The notes: generated by a model not told the origin, from the letters alone. DNA of 64,000 bases from Candidatus Deianiraea vastatrix (GCF_007993655.1 NZ_CP029077.1:174413-238412), one strand, 5' to 3'. Positions 25,801 through 34,970 are shown, counted from the first letter of the stretch. Translations and numbers: made by a program.

Positions 25801-26407
25801 TATTCATGTCTTGACCCTCAAACCAACCTAAAAAACGAATTGCATTCACGACATTTTTCTTTAAGGTCCAAGTCCATTCTTGCGTTTTGTTCTTGAATTG
25901 TTTGTGAGTATCGTCACACAAAACAAAAGTCCAAACTGGTTTATCATTGATTTTTTGAGTAGGTTCAAATCCTATCTGCTCACCCACCATTTTTGCAAAT
26001 TTACCATAATGCAAGTTGATTATTTCGTATTTTTCAAGCTCAGTATCTTTGGCGAGTTCTGTTGGTGTTGCAATAAATTTGTTTGACTCGTAATGTGCTT
26101 TTAGGATTTGTTTATAAACTGGTGTGATTTTCTCTTCTTGTTCTAAGCTATGTAATACTAAAATATACTCCCAAACTGTTGGTAAAACCTCTTTATCGCC
26201 AGGCTTTCTTGACTTATTTGCTTTTCTTATAATTTCTTGATTTGCACTTTTTAAAAGCTCATCAATAGACGAATTTACATCAATATCAAATAGCTTTGTA
26301 TTACTACTTATCTCGCCTACATAAATACCTTTATCAGCTCCGACGGCTGAAATTATGTATCTAGTTTTATCAAAAACTATGTTTTTATAATCTAAATTTT
26401 GAGACAT
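25772..26407 (-). CDS. Last gene of R-M operon, winged-helix-like protein
   Basis: A 211-residue protein of unknown function. A central segment (about 114-145), ATPTELAKDTELEKYEIINLHYGKFAKMVG, resembles a small DNA-binding motif often seen in HNH and restriction-associated proteins (T-x-x-LA ... NLxYGKLA). It follows the DUF3883 gene by 46 bp. An ATG-TAA minimal frame (26420-26425, minus strand) lies 18 nt upstream, with a promoter-like TTGATA-17-TACAAC before it, so this gene may also be transcribed on its own. A specificity or control role in restriction is plausible. Confidence 0.6.
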   Translation of the reverse strand: MSQNLDYKNIVFDKTRYIISAVGADKGIYVGEISSNTKLFDIDVNSSIDELLKSANQEIIRKANKSRKPGDKEVLPTVWEYILVLHSLEQEEKITPVYKQILKAHYESNKFIATPTELAKDTELEKYEIINLHYGKFAKMVGEQIGFEPTQKINDKPVWTFVLCDDTHKQFKNKTQEWTWTLKKNVVNAIRFLGWFEGQDMNTTQSSHPQL

Positions 26408-26453
26408 TTTTTAACAATATTACATCTTTGGATTTGTTGTAAAACACAAAATG

Positions 26454-27527
26454 TTATTTATCAAGAACTTGGTTAATTAACTTAATAGGTTTTTCATTAA
26501 ACTGAAATAAATTATTATTAGGACTAATGGCAAGCTTCAATTGCTGTAAATCCGTCTGCATCGATTGCACAATATTGTTTCTAAACAAATCTATCTTTGT
26601 TGACATTTGCGACATATAATCTTTAGAGTTATTGCATTCTCTAAATAAAATATTATCAGAGTCATTTAAGTTATATACTCTATATATATCGTAACAATAC
26701 TCTTGATTTTTATTTACAAATTCAATTTCCTGGCTACTGAAAATAATTTTCTGTTCAAAATCATAACTGGTTGACTTAACATCTATATAATGCACTTTAT
26801 CAAATTTATCCTGTAGATGAAAATCGTATGGCATACCACTTTCAATGCTTGCATTACACCATTTATAATGAGAAATCTGCTTACTGTGTAGTAATGTATC
26901 AAGATAGTTGTTTATCAACTCCTCTCCCTTTCTACCAATTTCTTTAAAGATTTTCTGAGCTCTTTCAATATCATATATTTTAAATTTTTGATTAATTGAG
27001 CCTATTTGAGAAGCAGTTTCAATTTCCTTTTGTATATGTATTGAGCTAATATTAACAATATTTTGTAAAAGATTCATAACATTACCCCATTCTCTCAATC
27101 TGCCGCTTTTTTTATCTTTTGGTAAAAATTTATATATCTCCGATTCAGAATCAAATAAGCAAAATACTGGCATATTATTAGAAAGACCAAACCATAACAA
27201 ATACCATTTTGTAACAGGATTAGCTTGACACTTATCGCGAATAACAGATGTCACGGATACAGAATTCCTACCTCCAGTTTTAATTTTCGGGCTTCTAAAT
27301 GTTCCATCTGGATTGGAGATTCTATCAAAATACATATCCAAAATATCAGCATTATTTTGAAATATAAAAATTGCTTGCTTTTCTTCTGTGTTATCTAAAA
27401 AAGTCAAAGTATCATCGTACAATCCAATATGCGTTTGATGACTCGTACCCAACCCCAAGTCTGCATTTGATAATTCCTTGTATGCAACTTTACTTTCGCT
27501 GTGAATTTCAAAAAACTGTATATCCAT
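26454..27527 (-). CDS. DUF3883-type restriction endonuclease
   Basis: The 357-residue protein is most likely the nuclease of the adjoining methyltransferases. The C-terminal half has the DUF3883 pattern: IGRKGEELINNYL (about 191-203), then YDFHLQ and VHYIDVKSTSYDF (about 235-255), forming a PD-(D/E)xK-type site with D...DVK, followed by FSSQEIEFVNKNQEYCYDIYRVYN. The N-terminal half (about 1-185) may bind DNA. It starts 3 bp after the stop of the first methyltransferase, so translation is coupled. Recognition sequence unknown. Confidence 0.75.
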   Translation of the reverse strand: MDIQFFEIHSESKVAYKELSNADLGLGTSHQTHIGLYDDTLTFLDNTEEKQAIFIFQNNADILDMYFDRISNPDGTFRSPKIKTGGRNSVSVTSVIRDKCQANPVTKWYLLWFGLSNNMPVFCLFDSESEIYKFLPKDKKSGRLREWGNVMNLLQNIVNISSIHIQKEIETASQIGSINQKFKIYDIERAQKIFKEIGRKGEELINNYLDTLLHSKQISHYKWCNASIESGMPYDFHLQDKFDKVHYIDVKSTSYDFEQKIIFSSQEIEFVNKNQEYCYDIYRVYNLNDSDNILFRECNNSKDYMSQMSTKIDLFRNNIVQSMQTDLQQLKLAISPNNNLFQFNEKPIKLINQVLDK

Positions 27528-27530
27528 ATA

Positions 27531-28586
27531 TTAATTCATAAATTTACTAACCAAATAATGTAATATTGCATAAACTGTATTTACACTTACTGCATTACCA
27601 GCTTGCCTATACATTTGATGATCGCTAATGCCAGCTTTCTTTGCGTTTAGGAAAAATTTATCATCAAAACCTTGTAAGTTAAAGGCTTCTTTTGGAGTTA
27701 GCTTTCTAATTTTTTTCTTCAATAAATCATCTATTTGTATATTAATTTCTTGAACATTGTTCTGAATAAAATCATCACTATAGTAATTATCTTGACATGC
27801 TCTGTGCATTTTTACCATAGTTGCAGTCAGTGGTCTCGCAATTTTAAGATTAATTTCTGATTTAGATTTAAAATTTTTAGTGCCATTGGACAATATTGTT
27901 GGTTTTATAACGTCTGATAAATAGTACTTATTATCTGTATTCTTTTCTAAAACATCAAAGATATCTTTTTGTTTTAGTAAATTTGAATTTGGAATGTTTT
28001 TATTACTATATTCAATAACAATATTTTCTGTGAATATAAAATCCTTATTTGGCTTGCCTTTAATTGCAAATATGAAAACTCTATTTCTTGTTTGAGCTAA
28101 ATTAAAATTTGCAGTATTGAATATATCGTAAAATACTGTATAATCTTCTAATGATATTAATTCAATAACTTTTTTCAGAGTTTGCTTTTTGTCATGATTT
28201 ACTAAATTTTTAACATTTTCAAGTAAAATCATTTTTGGCTTTTTAATTTTTATAATATCTATAATTTTAAAAAAAACATTACCTCTTGCATCAGTAAAAC
28301 CATTTTGAGCACCCATCATACTGAATGGCTGACATGGAAATCCGCCTGTTAATATATCAAAATCTTCCAAAGAACTTATGTTGTTAGGGTTGCTACAAAA
28401 ATCAACAATATCACCCATTGCAACATCTGCACTGGTATCAAAATTTGCATTGTATGTTGTTGTTGCATATTTATCAATTTCGGAAAATCCAATACATTTA
28501 GAATGCATTTTAAAGTCATTAGCCACTAAATCTAATGCCAAACGGAATCCACCTATACCAGAAAACAATTCTAAATGTTTAATCAT
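27531..28586 (-). CDS. DNA cytosine-C5 methyltransferase A
   Basis: The 351-residue enzyme transfers methyl from S-adenosylmethionine to C5 of cytosine. Motif I LELFSGIGGFRLAL (about 5-18), catalytic motif IV GGFPCQPFS (Cys near 84), motif VI ENVKNLVNHD (about 125-134), motif VIII QTRNRVFIFA, and motifs IX-X with QAGNAVSV near the C-terminus are all present, so it looks active. The target-recognition region is short. It overlaps methyltransferase B by 4 bp. Two C5 enzymes in one system usually serve the two strands of an asymmetric site. Confidence 0.93.
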   Translation of the reverse strand: MIKHLELFSGIGGFRLALDLVANDFKMHSKCIGFSEIDKYATTTYNANFDTSADVAMGDIVDFCSNPNNISSLEDFDILTGGFPCQPFSMMGAQNGFTDARGNVFFKIIDIIKIKKPKMILLENVKNLVNHDKKQTLKKVIELISLEDYTVFYDIFNTANFNLAQTRNRVFIFAIKGKPNKDFIFTENIVIEYSNKNIPNSNLLKQKDIFDVLEKNTDNKYYLSDVIKPTILSNGTKNFKSKSEINLKIARPLTATMVKMHRACQDNYYSDDFIQNNVQEINIQIDDLLKKKIRKLTPKEAFNLQGFDDKFFLNAKKAGISDHQMYRQAGNAVSVNTVYAILHYLVSKFMN

Positions 28587-29716
28587 ACTAAATATTTTAA
28601 AATTATACGACCTATTGCTTCAGATAACTTTACTGGAACCGCATTTCCAATTTGTCTATACCAATTATTTTGAGGCCCACAAAAAGAATAATCATCTGGA
28701 AATGTTTGAATTCTTGCAGCTTCGCGTGGAGATAATCCTCGAGGCTGCTCTGGATGTATATACATATTACAATCATATTGCATATGCGATGTAATCGTTC
28801 TTGATACTTCATTATATTTTAATTTATAGTATTTATCTTTAAATATATGAGCTCTTTCTTTATATGGCATAATATGCTGTATTGAATCATGTGTAGAATT
28901 ACAACCTTGTGGCAGAAGTTTATAAATTTCAATATCTCTATCATTATTAAATCTATTTTTATGATTATGTAGTTTTTGTATTGTTCTATTATTATTAATA
29001 TATCTCACAAATTCTGTTTGTTTATACTCAAATTCAATTTCCGTGAATCCAAACTTTTCATTCTCTATTGAATTATTATTTTTAATTTTCTTTGGATGCA
29101 GTAGTGGTAAATCACTTATTGCATCAAATAATAAAAATTGTTTATGTTTTTGCTGTTTTAATTCAATAAAAATTTTATTAGAATCGATATTAATACAATT
29201 GCCAATAATAAAAAGCCTTTCTCTGTTTTGTGGCACACCAAAGTCTTTAGCATTTAAAATCGCATAACTTATATTGTATCTTTTGTCAAGGTTAACATTA
29301 AAATCATCAAGAATTTCAGATATTTTGTTTTTCATACCCTTTACATTTTCCATTAGAAAAAATTTAGGTTTTGTGTGTTTAATAAAGGTAATATACTCTT
29401 TGTACAATATATTTCTTGGATCATCTATTATTCTTTGTTGGTTGGCAATAGAAAAACCTTGACATGGCGGACCACCAGTAACTAAATCAACTTGTTGAAA
29501 TTGTTTTAAATAAGATATATTTTGATTTAACACTCTAATATCGCCAATAAATAAATTATCTTTACTTAAGTTATTGTGATTTAATAAAATTGTTTGACTA
29601 GCTATTTTATCAATTTCATTGGCAAAAATCATATTAAAGCCAGCCTGTGTCAAACCAAGACTCAATCCTCCTGCACCAGCAAATAAATCAATAAAATTAT
29701 ATTTTTTAATATTCAT
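28583..29716 (-). CDS. DNA cytosine-C5 methyltransferase B
   Basis: The 377-residue C5 cytosine methyltransferase has motif I FIDLFAGAGGLSLGL (about 8-22), motif IV GGPPCQGFS (Cys near 83), ENVKGM (about 123-128), QNRERLFIIG (motif VIII) and QIGNAVPV near residue 360. All catalytic motifs are intact. It differs clearly from methyltransferase A, so the two are not a recent duplication. Its start codon overlaps the mazF stop by 4 bp (ATGA), placing it directly in the toxin-antitoxin transcript. Confidence 0.93.
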   Translation of the reverse strand: MNIKKYNFIDLFAGAGGLSLGLTQAGFNMIFANEIDKIASQTILLNHNNLSKDNLFIGDIRVLNQNISYLKQFQQVDLVTGGPPCQGFSIANQQRIIDDPRNILYKEYITFIKHTKPKFFLMENVKGMKNKISEILDDFNVNLDKRYNISYAILNAKDFGVPQNRERLFIIGNCINIDSNKIFIELKQQKHKQFLLFDAISDLPLLHPKKIKNNNSIENEKFGFTEIEFEYKQTEFVRYINNNRTIQKLHNHKNRFNNDRDIEIYKLLPQGCNSTHDSIQHIMPYKERAHIFKDKYYKLKYNEVSRTITSHMQYDCNMYIHPEQPRGLSPREAARIQTFPDDYSFCGPQNNWYRQIGNAVPVKLSEAIGRIILKYLV

Positions 29717-30045
29717 ACCTTCAGCAACACACTTAATAATTTCAATACTTCAAGCAGCTCTTCTTTTGAGGAAGTGCCTGCAAATTCAGCATTTCTTTCT
29801 TTCCAGTCTAGACTTTTTATTGCATCCGCAAGGGCAACACCTTGGATTTTGTCATTATTTATCTTAACCTCAAACGGATAACCTTTTGCCTTGCTTGTAA
29901 TAGGAACGGCAAGAATAAGCCCATGTTTATTGTATTCTTGTGGTGAAAGAACGAGTGCAGGCCGTCTCTTCATTATCTCTCTTCCTGCTTGTGGATTGAA
30001 ATCAAGCCAGATTAAATCGCCTTTGGATGGAATATACTTTTTCAT
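29713..30045 (-). CDS. mazF: MazF/PemK-family endoribonuclease toxin
   Basis: The 110-residue protein cleaves mRNA at short motifs when freed from its antitoxin. Family features are GDLIWLDFNPQAGREIMKRRPALVLS (about residues 8-33), with the RRPALV strand, then ILAVPITSKAKGYPFEV, the T/S and the C-terminal helix of the PemK fold. It starts 11 bp after mazE and its stop overlaps methyltransferase B, coupling toxin and methylase synthesis. Confidence 0.93.
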   Translation of the reverse strand: MKKYIPSKGDLIWLDFNPQAGREIMKRRPALVLSPQEYNKHGLILAVPITSKAKGYPFEVKINNDKIQGVALADAIKSLDWKERNAEFAGTSSKEELLEVLKLLSVLLKV

Positions 30046-30056
30046 ACCCTCTCAAA

Positions 30057-30344
30057 TCACCAAACCTCATGCCCAACCGCTTCGTCATCTATTGACTCAT
30101 CCTCATCACTTGAATGCTTATTTTTACTTGTGATTTTTGAAAGCAGAGTCATTAGATTCAAGTCTTGCGATAAATCAAAGAATGGATTACTTTCAGACTC
30201 TAGCATAATCTTATTACCATCTAATGAAATTTTGATTTGCGAGCCATCGTGTAATTTGAGTGCGTCGGCGACTTTCTTTGGAATACGAACACCAAGGCTA
30301 TTGCCCCAAGTTTTTACTTCTGTTGTTGAGATTGTTGTTTTCAT
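30057..30344 (-). CDS. mazE: MazE-like AbrB-fold antitoxin
   Basis: The 95-residue antitoxin has an N-terminal AbrB/MazE DNA-binding swapped-hairpin domain (about residues 8-48: VKTWGNSLGVRIPKKVADALKLHDGS) and an acidic C-terminal tail (DEDESIDDEAVGHEVW) of the type that blocks the MazF active site. It is first in a six-gene operon. A TTGACT-type promoter with palindrome AGTATATACT (30385-30394) within it fits autoregulation. An ATG-TGA minimal frame (30359-30364, minus strand) lies 20 nt upstream of the start. Confidence 0.92.
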   Translation of the reverse strand: MKTTISTTEVKTWGNSLGVRIPKKVADALKLHDGSQIKISLDGNKIMLESESNPFFDLSQDLNLMTLLSKITSKNKHSSDEDESIDDEAVGHEVW

Positions 30345-30378
30345 ACACTTTTAATTAATCACATCTTTAATGTAAGTT

Positions 30379-30404
30379 AATACAAGTATATACTAAAAGT
30401 CAAG
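30379..30404 (-). promoter_or_regulatory. mazE promoter/operator candidate
   Basis: Minus-strand TTGACT (30399-30404) and a weak TATTAA about 15 bp downstream enclose the perfect palindrome AGTATATACT (30385-30394), a likely MazE/MazEF operator. Confidence 0.4.
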
Positions 30405-30469
30405 ATATATTTTCTATTTTGAAGTCAGCTTAATCTTGGAACGACGCTTTGCTCTGTTTCAAGATAATT

Positions 30470-30485
30470 TTGCACAGCTGTGCAA
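30470..30485. repeat. Palindrome TTGCACAGCTGTGCAA at left end of element 2
   Basis: Third exact copy of the 16-mer, 11 bp beyond the stop of the element 2 recombinase, close to the presumed junction between elements 1 and 2. Confidence 0.9.
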
Positions 30486-30496
30486 CTTTGCTTTTT

Positions 30497-32104
30497 CTAC
30501 GCCGCTAAACATAGCTTCACTCCTTCCATCATCGGGCGGTTCATTGTAGACAAAATATCGTCTTGTTTGTTTCGAAATATGTTGAAAGAGGGGAGCCAAA
30601 TAGGTCTTTCACCACATTTTAGCACTTCATCAAAGGGTTTAACCACGGTAAATACTAGGGTTTTGCCACTTAGAAAAAAGTTCGAAAATAACAATTTCAA
30701 AATAGCCCTTTTCTTGTCTTGTTTCGAACTTTTAAATACTTCATAGGCACGAGAGGCAATATCTAGTATAGTTGACGCTGTAACTTCAAATTCTGCATCG
30801 TCGCTTTCAAGTAATTCAATTTCTTTTTTGATATTTTCTTTCTTTACCTCTAGTTCTGTTTTTAGTTCGATATAATCATCTTCGGGAATGTCTTTTGTAA
30901 CATATCTTTGATGTCTTAAGTCTTTTAGAGTGTTATCTATTTCTTGATATTGTGCGTGAAACTTAGCTAACTTTACTTTATGTTCTTTTGACTCTTTTTC
31001 AAGATTATCTTTTACAGAGTCTTTAATTGCTTGTAAATATTCCTCTGGAATTTGCATTGCTTTTAAACTGCTTGCTAACTGGTCAAGCAATATATGTTCG
31101 CCTACTTCAACGCAATGTTCGCATTCTCCTTGGCTTTTAGTTGGTTTTAAGTAGACATATTCTCTTTGGCCATATTTCTTTGTCATCTTTGGTCTTGCAT
31201 AAGAACTATAACTACAGCCACAATGCTGGCATTTTACCAATGCTTTGAATATAAAATCTTTGTCGGTTCTTTTGTATTTTGCCTTTTTTCTGCCAAATCT
31301 TACATCTTGACACTGGTCAAACAACTCTTTGGTTATTAATGGCTCGTAGACATGCTTGTAAAGCATTCCTTCCGCCTCCATATATCCATAATAGAATGGA
31401 TTTGTTAAGGTTCTTTCAATCTGGCTTTTAGACATCTTACAATTCTTTTTACTTCTAAGTCCAGCTTCTGTTATTAAGCTTCTTACTTCCGCCATAGAAT
31501 AATCACCAGTTGAATACATTTCAAAAAGTTGCTGTATTAATGGTCCTCTTATTGGGTCAATTTCAACTTCTGCTGGCTTTCTTTTTTCTTTTTTGGCTTG
31601 TATTCGCTTTTTGTTTAGATAACCAACTGGAGAATCTCCGCAAATCGTTCCTTCCTCAAGTTTTTTGTTTCTGCTTCGCTTTACATTATCGGATATTTTA
31701 TTTCTATAATCATTTGCAAGCAAGACATCAAGGTTCTTTCTAAACTTCTGCGAACTGTCCATATTTTTATGCTCAATAAAGCCATTTTGCGTGTAATGAA
31801 TTTCTGCTTTATCAAGTTTGATTAATTTTTGAAGCTCAACATATTGCTCGTCAAAATCACGCTGAAGCCTATCTACGCAATAGCAAATAATGGCAGTTTT
31901 GCTGCTTTGTTTTTTAACAAATTGCACCATTCGTGCAAACTCCGGTCTTCCATTTGCTGTTGAGCTTTCAACTATCTTGAATTGCTCAAGGACATTAAAG
32001 TCCTTTTCAATGGCATATTTAAAACCACTTTGAATTTGTGCATCAAGCGAGTGTCCATCTTCTTGGTCTTTGCTTGAAACTCTTGCGTAAACTACAGCTT
32101 TCAT
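30497..32104 (-). CDS. Large serine recombinase of element 2
   Basis: The 535-residue recombinase has a catalytic domain (about 1-150) with YARVSS (nucleophile Ser10) and the VDRLQRDFDEQ motif, a recombinase domain (about 155-265), a zinc ribbon with CQHCGCSY and, 30 residues on, CEHC (about 280-325), a coiled coil (about 345-430) and a C-terminal tail ending beyond WLPSF. Unlike the element 1 enzyme, the zinc ribbon and a longer tail are intact. It is the left-most gene of element 2, transcribed leftward. There is no Rep gene directly upstream; an unrelated 323-residue protein takes that place. Confidence 0.95.
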   Translation of the reverse strand: MKAVVYARVSSKDQEDGHSLDAQIQSGFKYAIEKDFNVLEQFKIVESSTANGRPEFARMVQFVKKQSSKTAIICYCVDRLQRDFDEQYVELQKLIKLDKAEIHYTQNGFIEHKNMDSSQKFRKNLDVLLANDYRNKISDNVKRSRNKKLEEGTICGDSPVGYLNKKRIQAKKEKRKPAEVEIDPIRGPLIQQLFEMYSTGDYSMAEVRSLITEAGLRSKKNCKMSKSQIERTLTNPFYYGYMEAEGMLYKHVYEPLITKELFDQCQDVRFGRKKAKYKRTDKDFIFKALVKCQHCGCSYSSYARPKMTKKYGQREYVYLKPTKSQGECEHCVEVGEHILLDQLASSLKAMQIPEEYLQAIKDSVKDNLEKESKEHKVKLAKFHAQYQEIDNTLKDLRHQRYVTKDIPEDDYIELKTELEVKKENIKKEIELLESDDAEFEVTASTILDIASRAYEVFKSSKQDKKRAILKLLFSNFFLSGKTLVFTVVKPFDEVLKCGERPIWLPSFNIFRNKQDDILSTMNRPMMEGVKLCLAA

Positions 32105-32196
32105 ACAATAATCAAATAATTAATACTACTTAACATAATATAAACAGGATTTTTTTAAAAAGCACGAGTAATCTAGGCATTTTTGCGGTACAAAAC

Positions 32197-33168
32197 TTAT
32201 AATTCTATTTTACTTAAAATGGGTGATATATAATTTTTCCAACTATATTCTATTTCATATGCTATTGACAATATTGAGATATAAAGTGATTGCATAATTC
32301 TCTCTTCGCCAAAAATTGTAAAAAGTAAATCAATTTTTTGTTGATCAAAGCTTTTAGATATGTCACTTCTATGAACTCCGCCAAATTTATTTCTTAATAC
32401 GAGTATGATGTCTTTTCTCGATAAATGTTCAATAAGACCTATTATATTATTTGTATCGTTTACATATTGAATTGTGTAAAATCCTGAATAATTAAAGATA
32501 GTCTCATTATTTAACCATTCTTGATATTTACTTTTTTTATAAATTGGCTTAAGAATATCTTTCGAATAAAAAGATTGTAAATTAAGAAATTTATCTTTTT
32601 CTAAAAATTGTCGCCTTGAATCTGAATATTTTGCATTATAAATAATTGGACTACCTTTATCACTTGTAATAATTAAAGGCTGCGCAATTCGCAAAGACAC
32701 GACATCGAATTTATTAACTACTCCAACTGTAGGCAATAAAGTGTATTGTTTCTGTCTTTTTTCATATGGCAGTATGCTTATATATTGAGGAATAAATAAA
32801 TTCATTTTTTTATGAATTGCAATCATTTCATCAAGATAATCTGCATATTTGATATGATTCTCATGAACTTTTAAGAAAAAATTGCCTGTGATTTTTTTAT
32901 GCAATACACTTATTTCCTTGCTTTTTACATCGTAACAACATTTATTACTGAGAAATTCCAATTTTATCTTCTGTCCTTGTTTTTTAATAATATTTGGTAT
33001 AGATTCAATATATTCAAATAATATAGTATAAATATCACTTGATAATTCTTTACATAATAACTCAAATTTACTACGTATAAATTGATTATTAATCAATTGT
33101 TCTGCTTCTTTTCTTTTTTCTTCTATTCTTTGTATTTTTTGGATAATATCTATTGTGATAGCTTTCAT
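32197..33168 (-). CDS. Unknown 323-residue protein at Rep position of element 2
   Basis: I do not recognise this protein. It is 323 residues, mixed alpha/beta, basic, with no signal peptide or membrane segment. The central part (about 165-215: FDVVSLRIAQPLIITSDKGSPI) looks like a compact beta domain and the C-terminus is helical. It lies between SpoVG-2 and the recombinase, exactly where elements 1 and 3 have a Rep-like gene, so it may be an alternative replication or recombination factor, or cargo. Gaps on both sides (40 and 92 bp) are larger than within the Rep-containing operons. Confidence 0.6.
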   Translation of the reverse strand: MKAITIDIIQKIQRIEEKRKEAEQLINNQFIRSKFELLCKELSSDIYTILFEYIESIPNIIKKQGQKIKLEFLSNKCCYDVKSKEISVLHKKITGNFFLKVHENHIKYADYLDEMIAIHKKMNLFIPQYISILPYEKRQKQYTLLPTVGVVNKFDVVSLRIAQPLIITSDKGSPIIYNAKYSDSRRQFLEKDKFLNLQSFYSKDILKPIYKKSKYQEWLNNETIFNYSGFYTIQYVNDTNNIIGLIEHLSRKDIILVLRNKFGGVHRSDISKSFDQQKIDLLFTIFGEERIMQSLYISILSIAYEIEYSWKNYISPILSKIEL

Positions 33169-33208
33169 ATATTTCTATATATTTTATATTCACTATAAAA
33201 AAAACATC

Positions 33209-33523
33209 CTAAAATTCAACCAAAATAATTAATTGGTTAAACTTTGTTAAAATCGCTTCTTCTATTGCCAAACCAGTTGATTTATTGATTGGATAAAACA
33301 CATTAAACTTACCTTTTGATGGATAAGTTATACGATAACCGCTCGTGTGTAATTTTTTATGAATTGCTATTCCACCAAGATAAATTGAATCATTAATCAC
33401 AATTGAGGCAAATGCTACAATGCCTTCATTTGGCTTAATTAGTTCAATATTTACTTCAGAAATAGAAATACTATTTTGATTTAGACTTTGTGGATTGTTT
33501 TTCATAGGAACTACATAAATCAT
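33209..33523 (-). CDS. SpoVG-like protein (element 2)
   Basis: The 104-residue paralogue of the SpoVG-like proteins at 20210 and 57137. Core: VNIELIKPNEGIVAFASIVIND, IYLGGIAIHKK, ITYPSK and FYPINKSTGLAIEEAILTKF. A start at 33505 would give a tidier N-terminus. It overlaps the 68-residue gene. The family is known as small nucleic-acid-binding regulators; here it belongs to the element backbone. Confidence 0.73.
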   Translation of the reverse strand: MIYVVPMKNNPQSLNQNSISISEVNIELIKPNEGIVAFASIVINDSIYLGGIAIHKKLHTSGYRITYPSKGKFNVFYPINKSTGLAIEEAILTKFNQLIILVEF

Positions 33524-33677
33524 TACTTTGGTTTTGCTTAAGTTTGCGATGGCTGTTTGATTGTTTTTGTTGTTCTCTGTCTTCTTTGATTAAAAGAGTA
33601 AGTAGGTTTGCTATTTTTGATATAGCTTGCCTATCTAGCTCTTTTTTACCAAGATGTGTTTTAATCAATTCAGACAC
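33471..33677 (-). CDS. Small helical protein preceding SpoVG (element 2)
   Basis: A 68-residue protein, GTG start, with a helical first half (ELIKTHLGKKELDRQAISKIANLLTLLIKED) and a basic Gln/Ser/Lys tail. It is in the same position as the 63- and 58-residue genes of the other elements and overlaps the SpoVG-like start by about 50 bp. Confidence 0.55.
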   Translation of the reverse strand: MSELIKTHLGKKELDRQAISKIANLLTLLIKEDREQQKQSNSHRKLKQNQSNDLCSSYEKQSTKSKSK

Positions 33678-33789
33678 AATTATAACAATAACAATTTTTC
33701 AGTTATTGTTATTAGATATTACTTGATTATACTTGTAAATTCTGGGTTAATTGCTGAAAAAAATAAATCTGACTTTAAAAAATCTGAGA

Positions 33790-34653
33790 TTAATTTTCTC
33801 TTTCTTTAATATACTTTCGTCCAGGCTCTCTTAAATACTCATATTCGGGATTTTTGTCTATGAATTTTTGCAATTCTGTTTCAAATAGGTTTCTTGTAAA
33901 TAATGTTTCACGTTCTTTGCAAATAGGATACAACTCCTCAATTTGAATTTTAGCCTCTTCAAACATCTCCTTCCTACACCCTCCTTTTGAATATTTTTCA
34001 ATGTTGCGATATTTTGGTGTCAATGATTCTATTATTTTGTAACATTCTGTCCGTAACCGCACTTTTAAAGAACCAACGGCAAATTTATCGTTTTTTATTG
34101 TCTTTACGATATCTATAGTGTTTTTTGCATAATATTCTTGATGATTGTTTCCAACCTCCTCAACGACAAAATCTTTATCATCAAAAATAAAGCTAAATTC
34201 CTCTATGAAGTCTTTTTTATCATCTTCGTACTCGGGCTTTAACAAGTTAATCGCATGCATTAACTCATCTTGTTTTTTCGTGTTATGGTAAATTGACTTT
34301 GCGTAATGCAAAAGCATTTGAAAAGTTCTTAATGCTCTTTTATCTTTTATTTGCAAAATATACTCATCTTTAAAATCTTCATATTCAAATATTTTAAATG
34401 GACTTTTTCCCTCAAGATTATGAATATCAAATCCGTAGTTTTCAGAGTTAAAAAATTTTATAACTTTCAGTAAATTAACATCCGTGCAAAAATCATTGTC
34501 TTTGCAAACAATAAATTTATATGTTTTTATATCATCGCAATGCGAGTAATATTGAAGTTCGTCTTCCCTGTAGTTAATGACAACGATTGCATTATTACGA
34601 AGCCTGCTATTAATATATTCAATTACACTCAAAAACTCACTAAATTTAATCAT
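33790..34653 (-). CDS. Element backbone protein with shared N-terminal domain (element 2)
   Basis: A 287-residue protein of unknown function, charged and mostly helical. ATG at 34653 is chosen (a TTG lies 12 bp upstream). The N-terminus MIKFSEFLSVIEYINSRL matches in pattern the N-termini of the 20844 and 57705 proteins, while the rest is unrelated. An ATG-TAA minimal frame (34668-34673, minus strand) sits 20 nt upstream; the preceding 60 bp are nearly identical to those before the element 1 gene. It directly follows the non-coding repeat region. Confidence 0.65.
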   Translation of the reverse strand: MIKFSEFLSVIEYINSRLRNNAIVVINYREDELQYYSHCDDIKTYKFIVCKDNDFCTDVNLLKVIKFFNSENYGFDIHNLEGKSPFKIFEYEDFKDEYILQIKDKRALRTFQMLLHYAKSIYHNTKKQDELMHAINLLKPEYEDDKKDFIEEFSFIFDDKDFVVEEVGNNHQEYYAKNTIDIVKTIKNDKFAVGSLKVRLRTECYKIIESLTPKYRNIEKYSKGGCRKEMFEEAKIQIEELYPICKERETLFTRNLFETELQKFIDKNPEYEYLREPGRKYIKEREN

Positions 34654-34760
34654 TACATTAATCAAAATTACATCTTTATTTAAGTAAATTCTTAAACAAA
34701 AACTTCTTAAAATACAAGTTTTGTGAGTAGAAAGATAGACACAATGCTACCTCAAATTAT

Positions 34761-34777
34761 GGTCACTTTTGGTGTCC
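34761..34777 (-). ncRNA. Conserved hairpin, copy B
   Basis: Same arms and loop as copy A: GGTCAC, TTTTG, GTGTCC, flanked by CAAATTAT and AACTTTCTAAA. Confidence 0.45.
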
Positions 34778-34953
34778 AACTTTCTAAAAATAAAACACTA
34801 AAAACCCTTATAAATACTGGACTTATTGACTGTTTTTTACATTATACAAAAAGTGAAAATAAAATTGTCAATCCTGTAAAATAAGACTTAATTTAGCTTA
34901 ATAAATTCATTGTAAAAAAACCTACAAAATAGACATAACACTCCTCAAATTAT

Positions 34954-34970
34954 CCATCATTTTGTGATGG
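34954..34970 (-). ncRNA. Conserved hairpin, copy C with compensating arms
   Basis: Arms CCATCA (34954-34959) and TGATGG (34965-34970) pair perfectly around the same TTTTG loop and between the same flanks as copies A and B, although the arm sequences differ. This is the pattern expected from selection for the fold. Confidence 0.55.
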
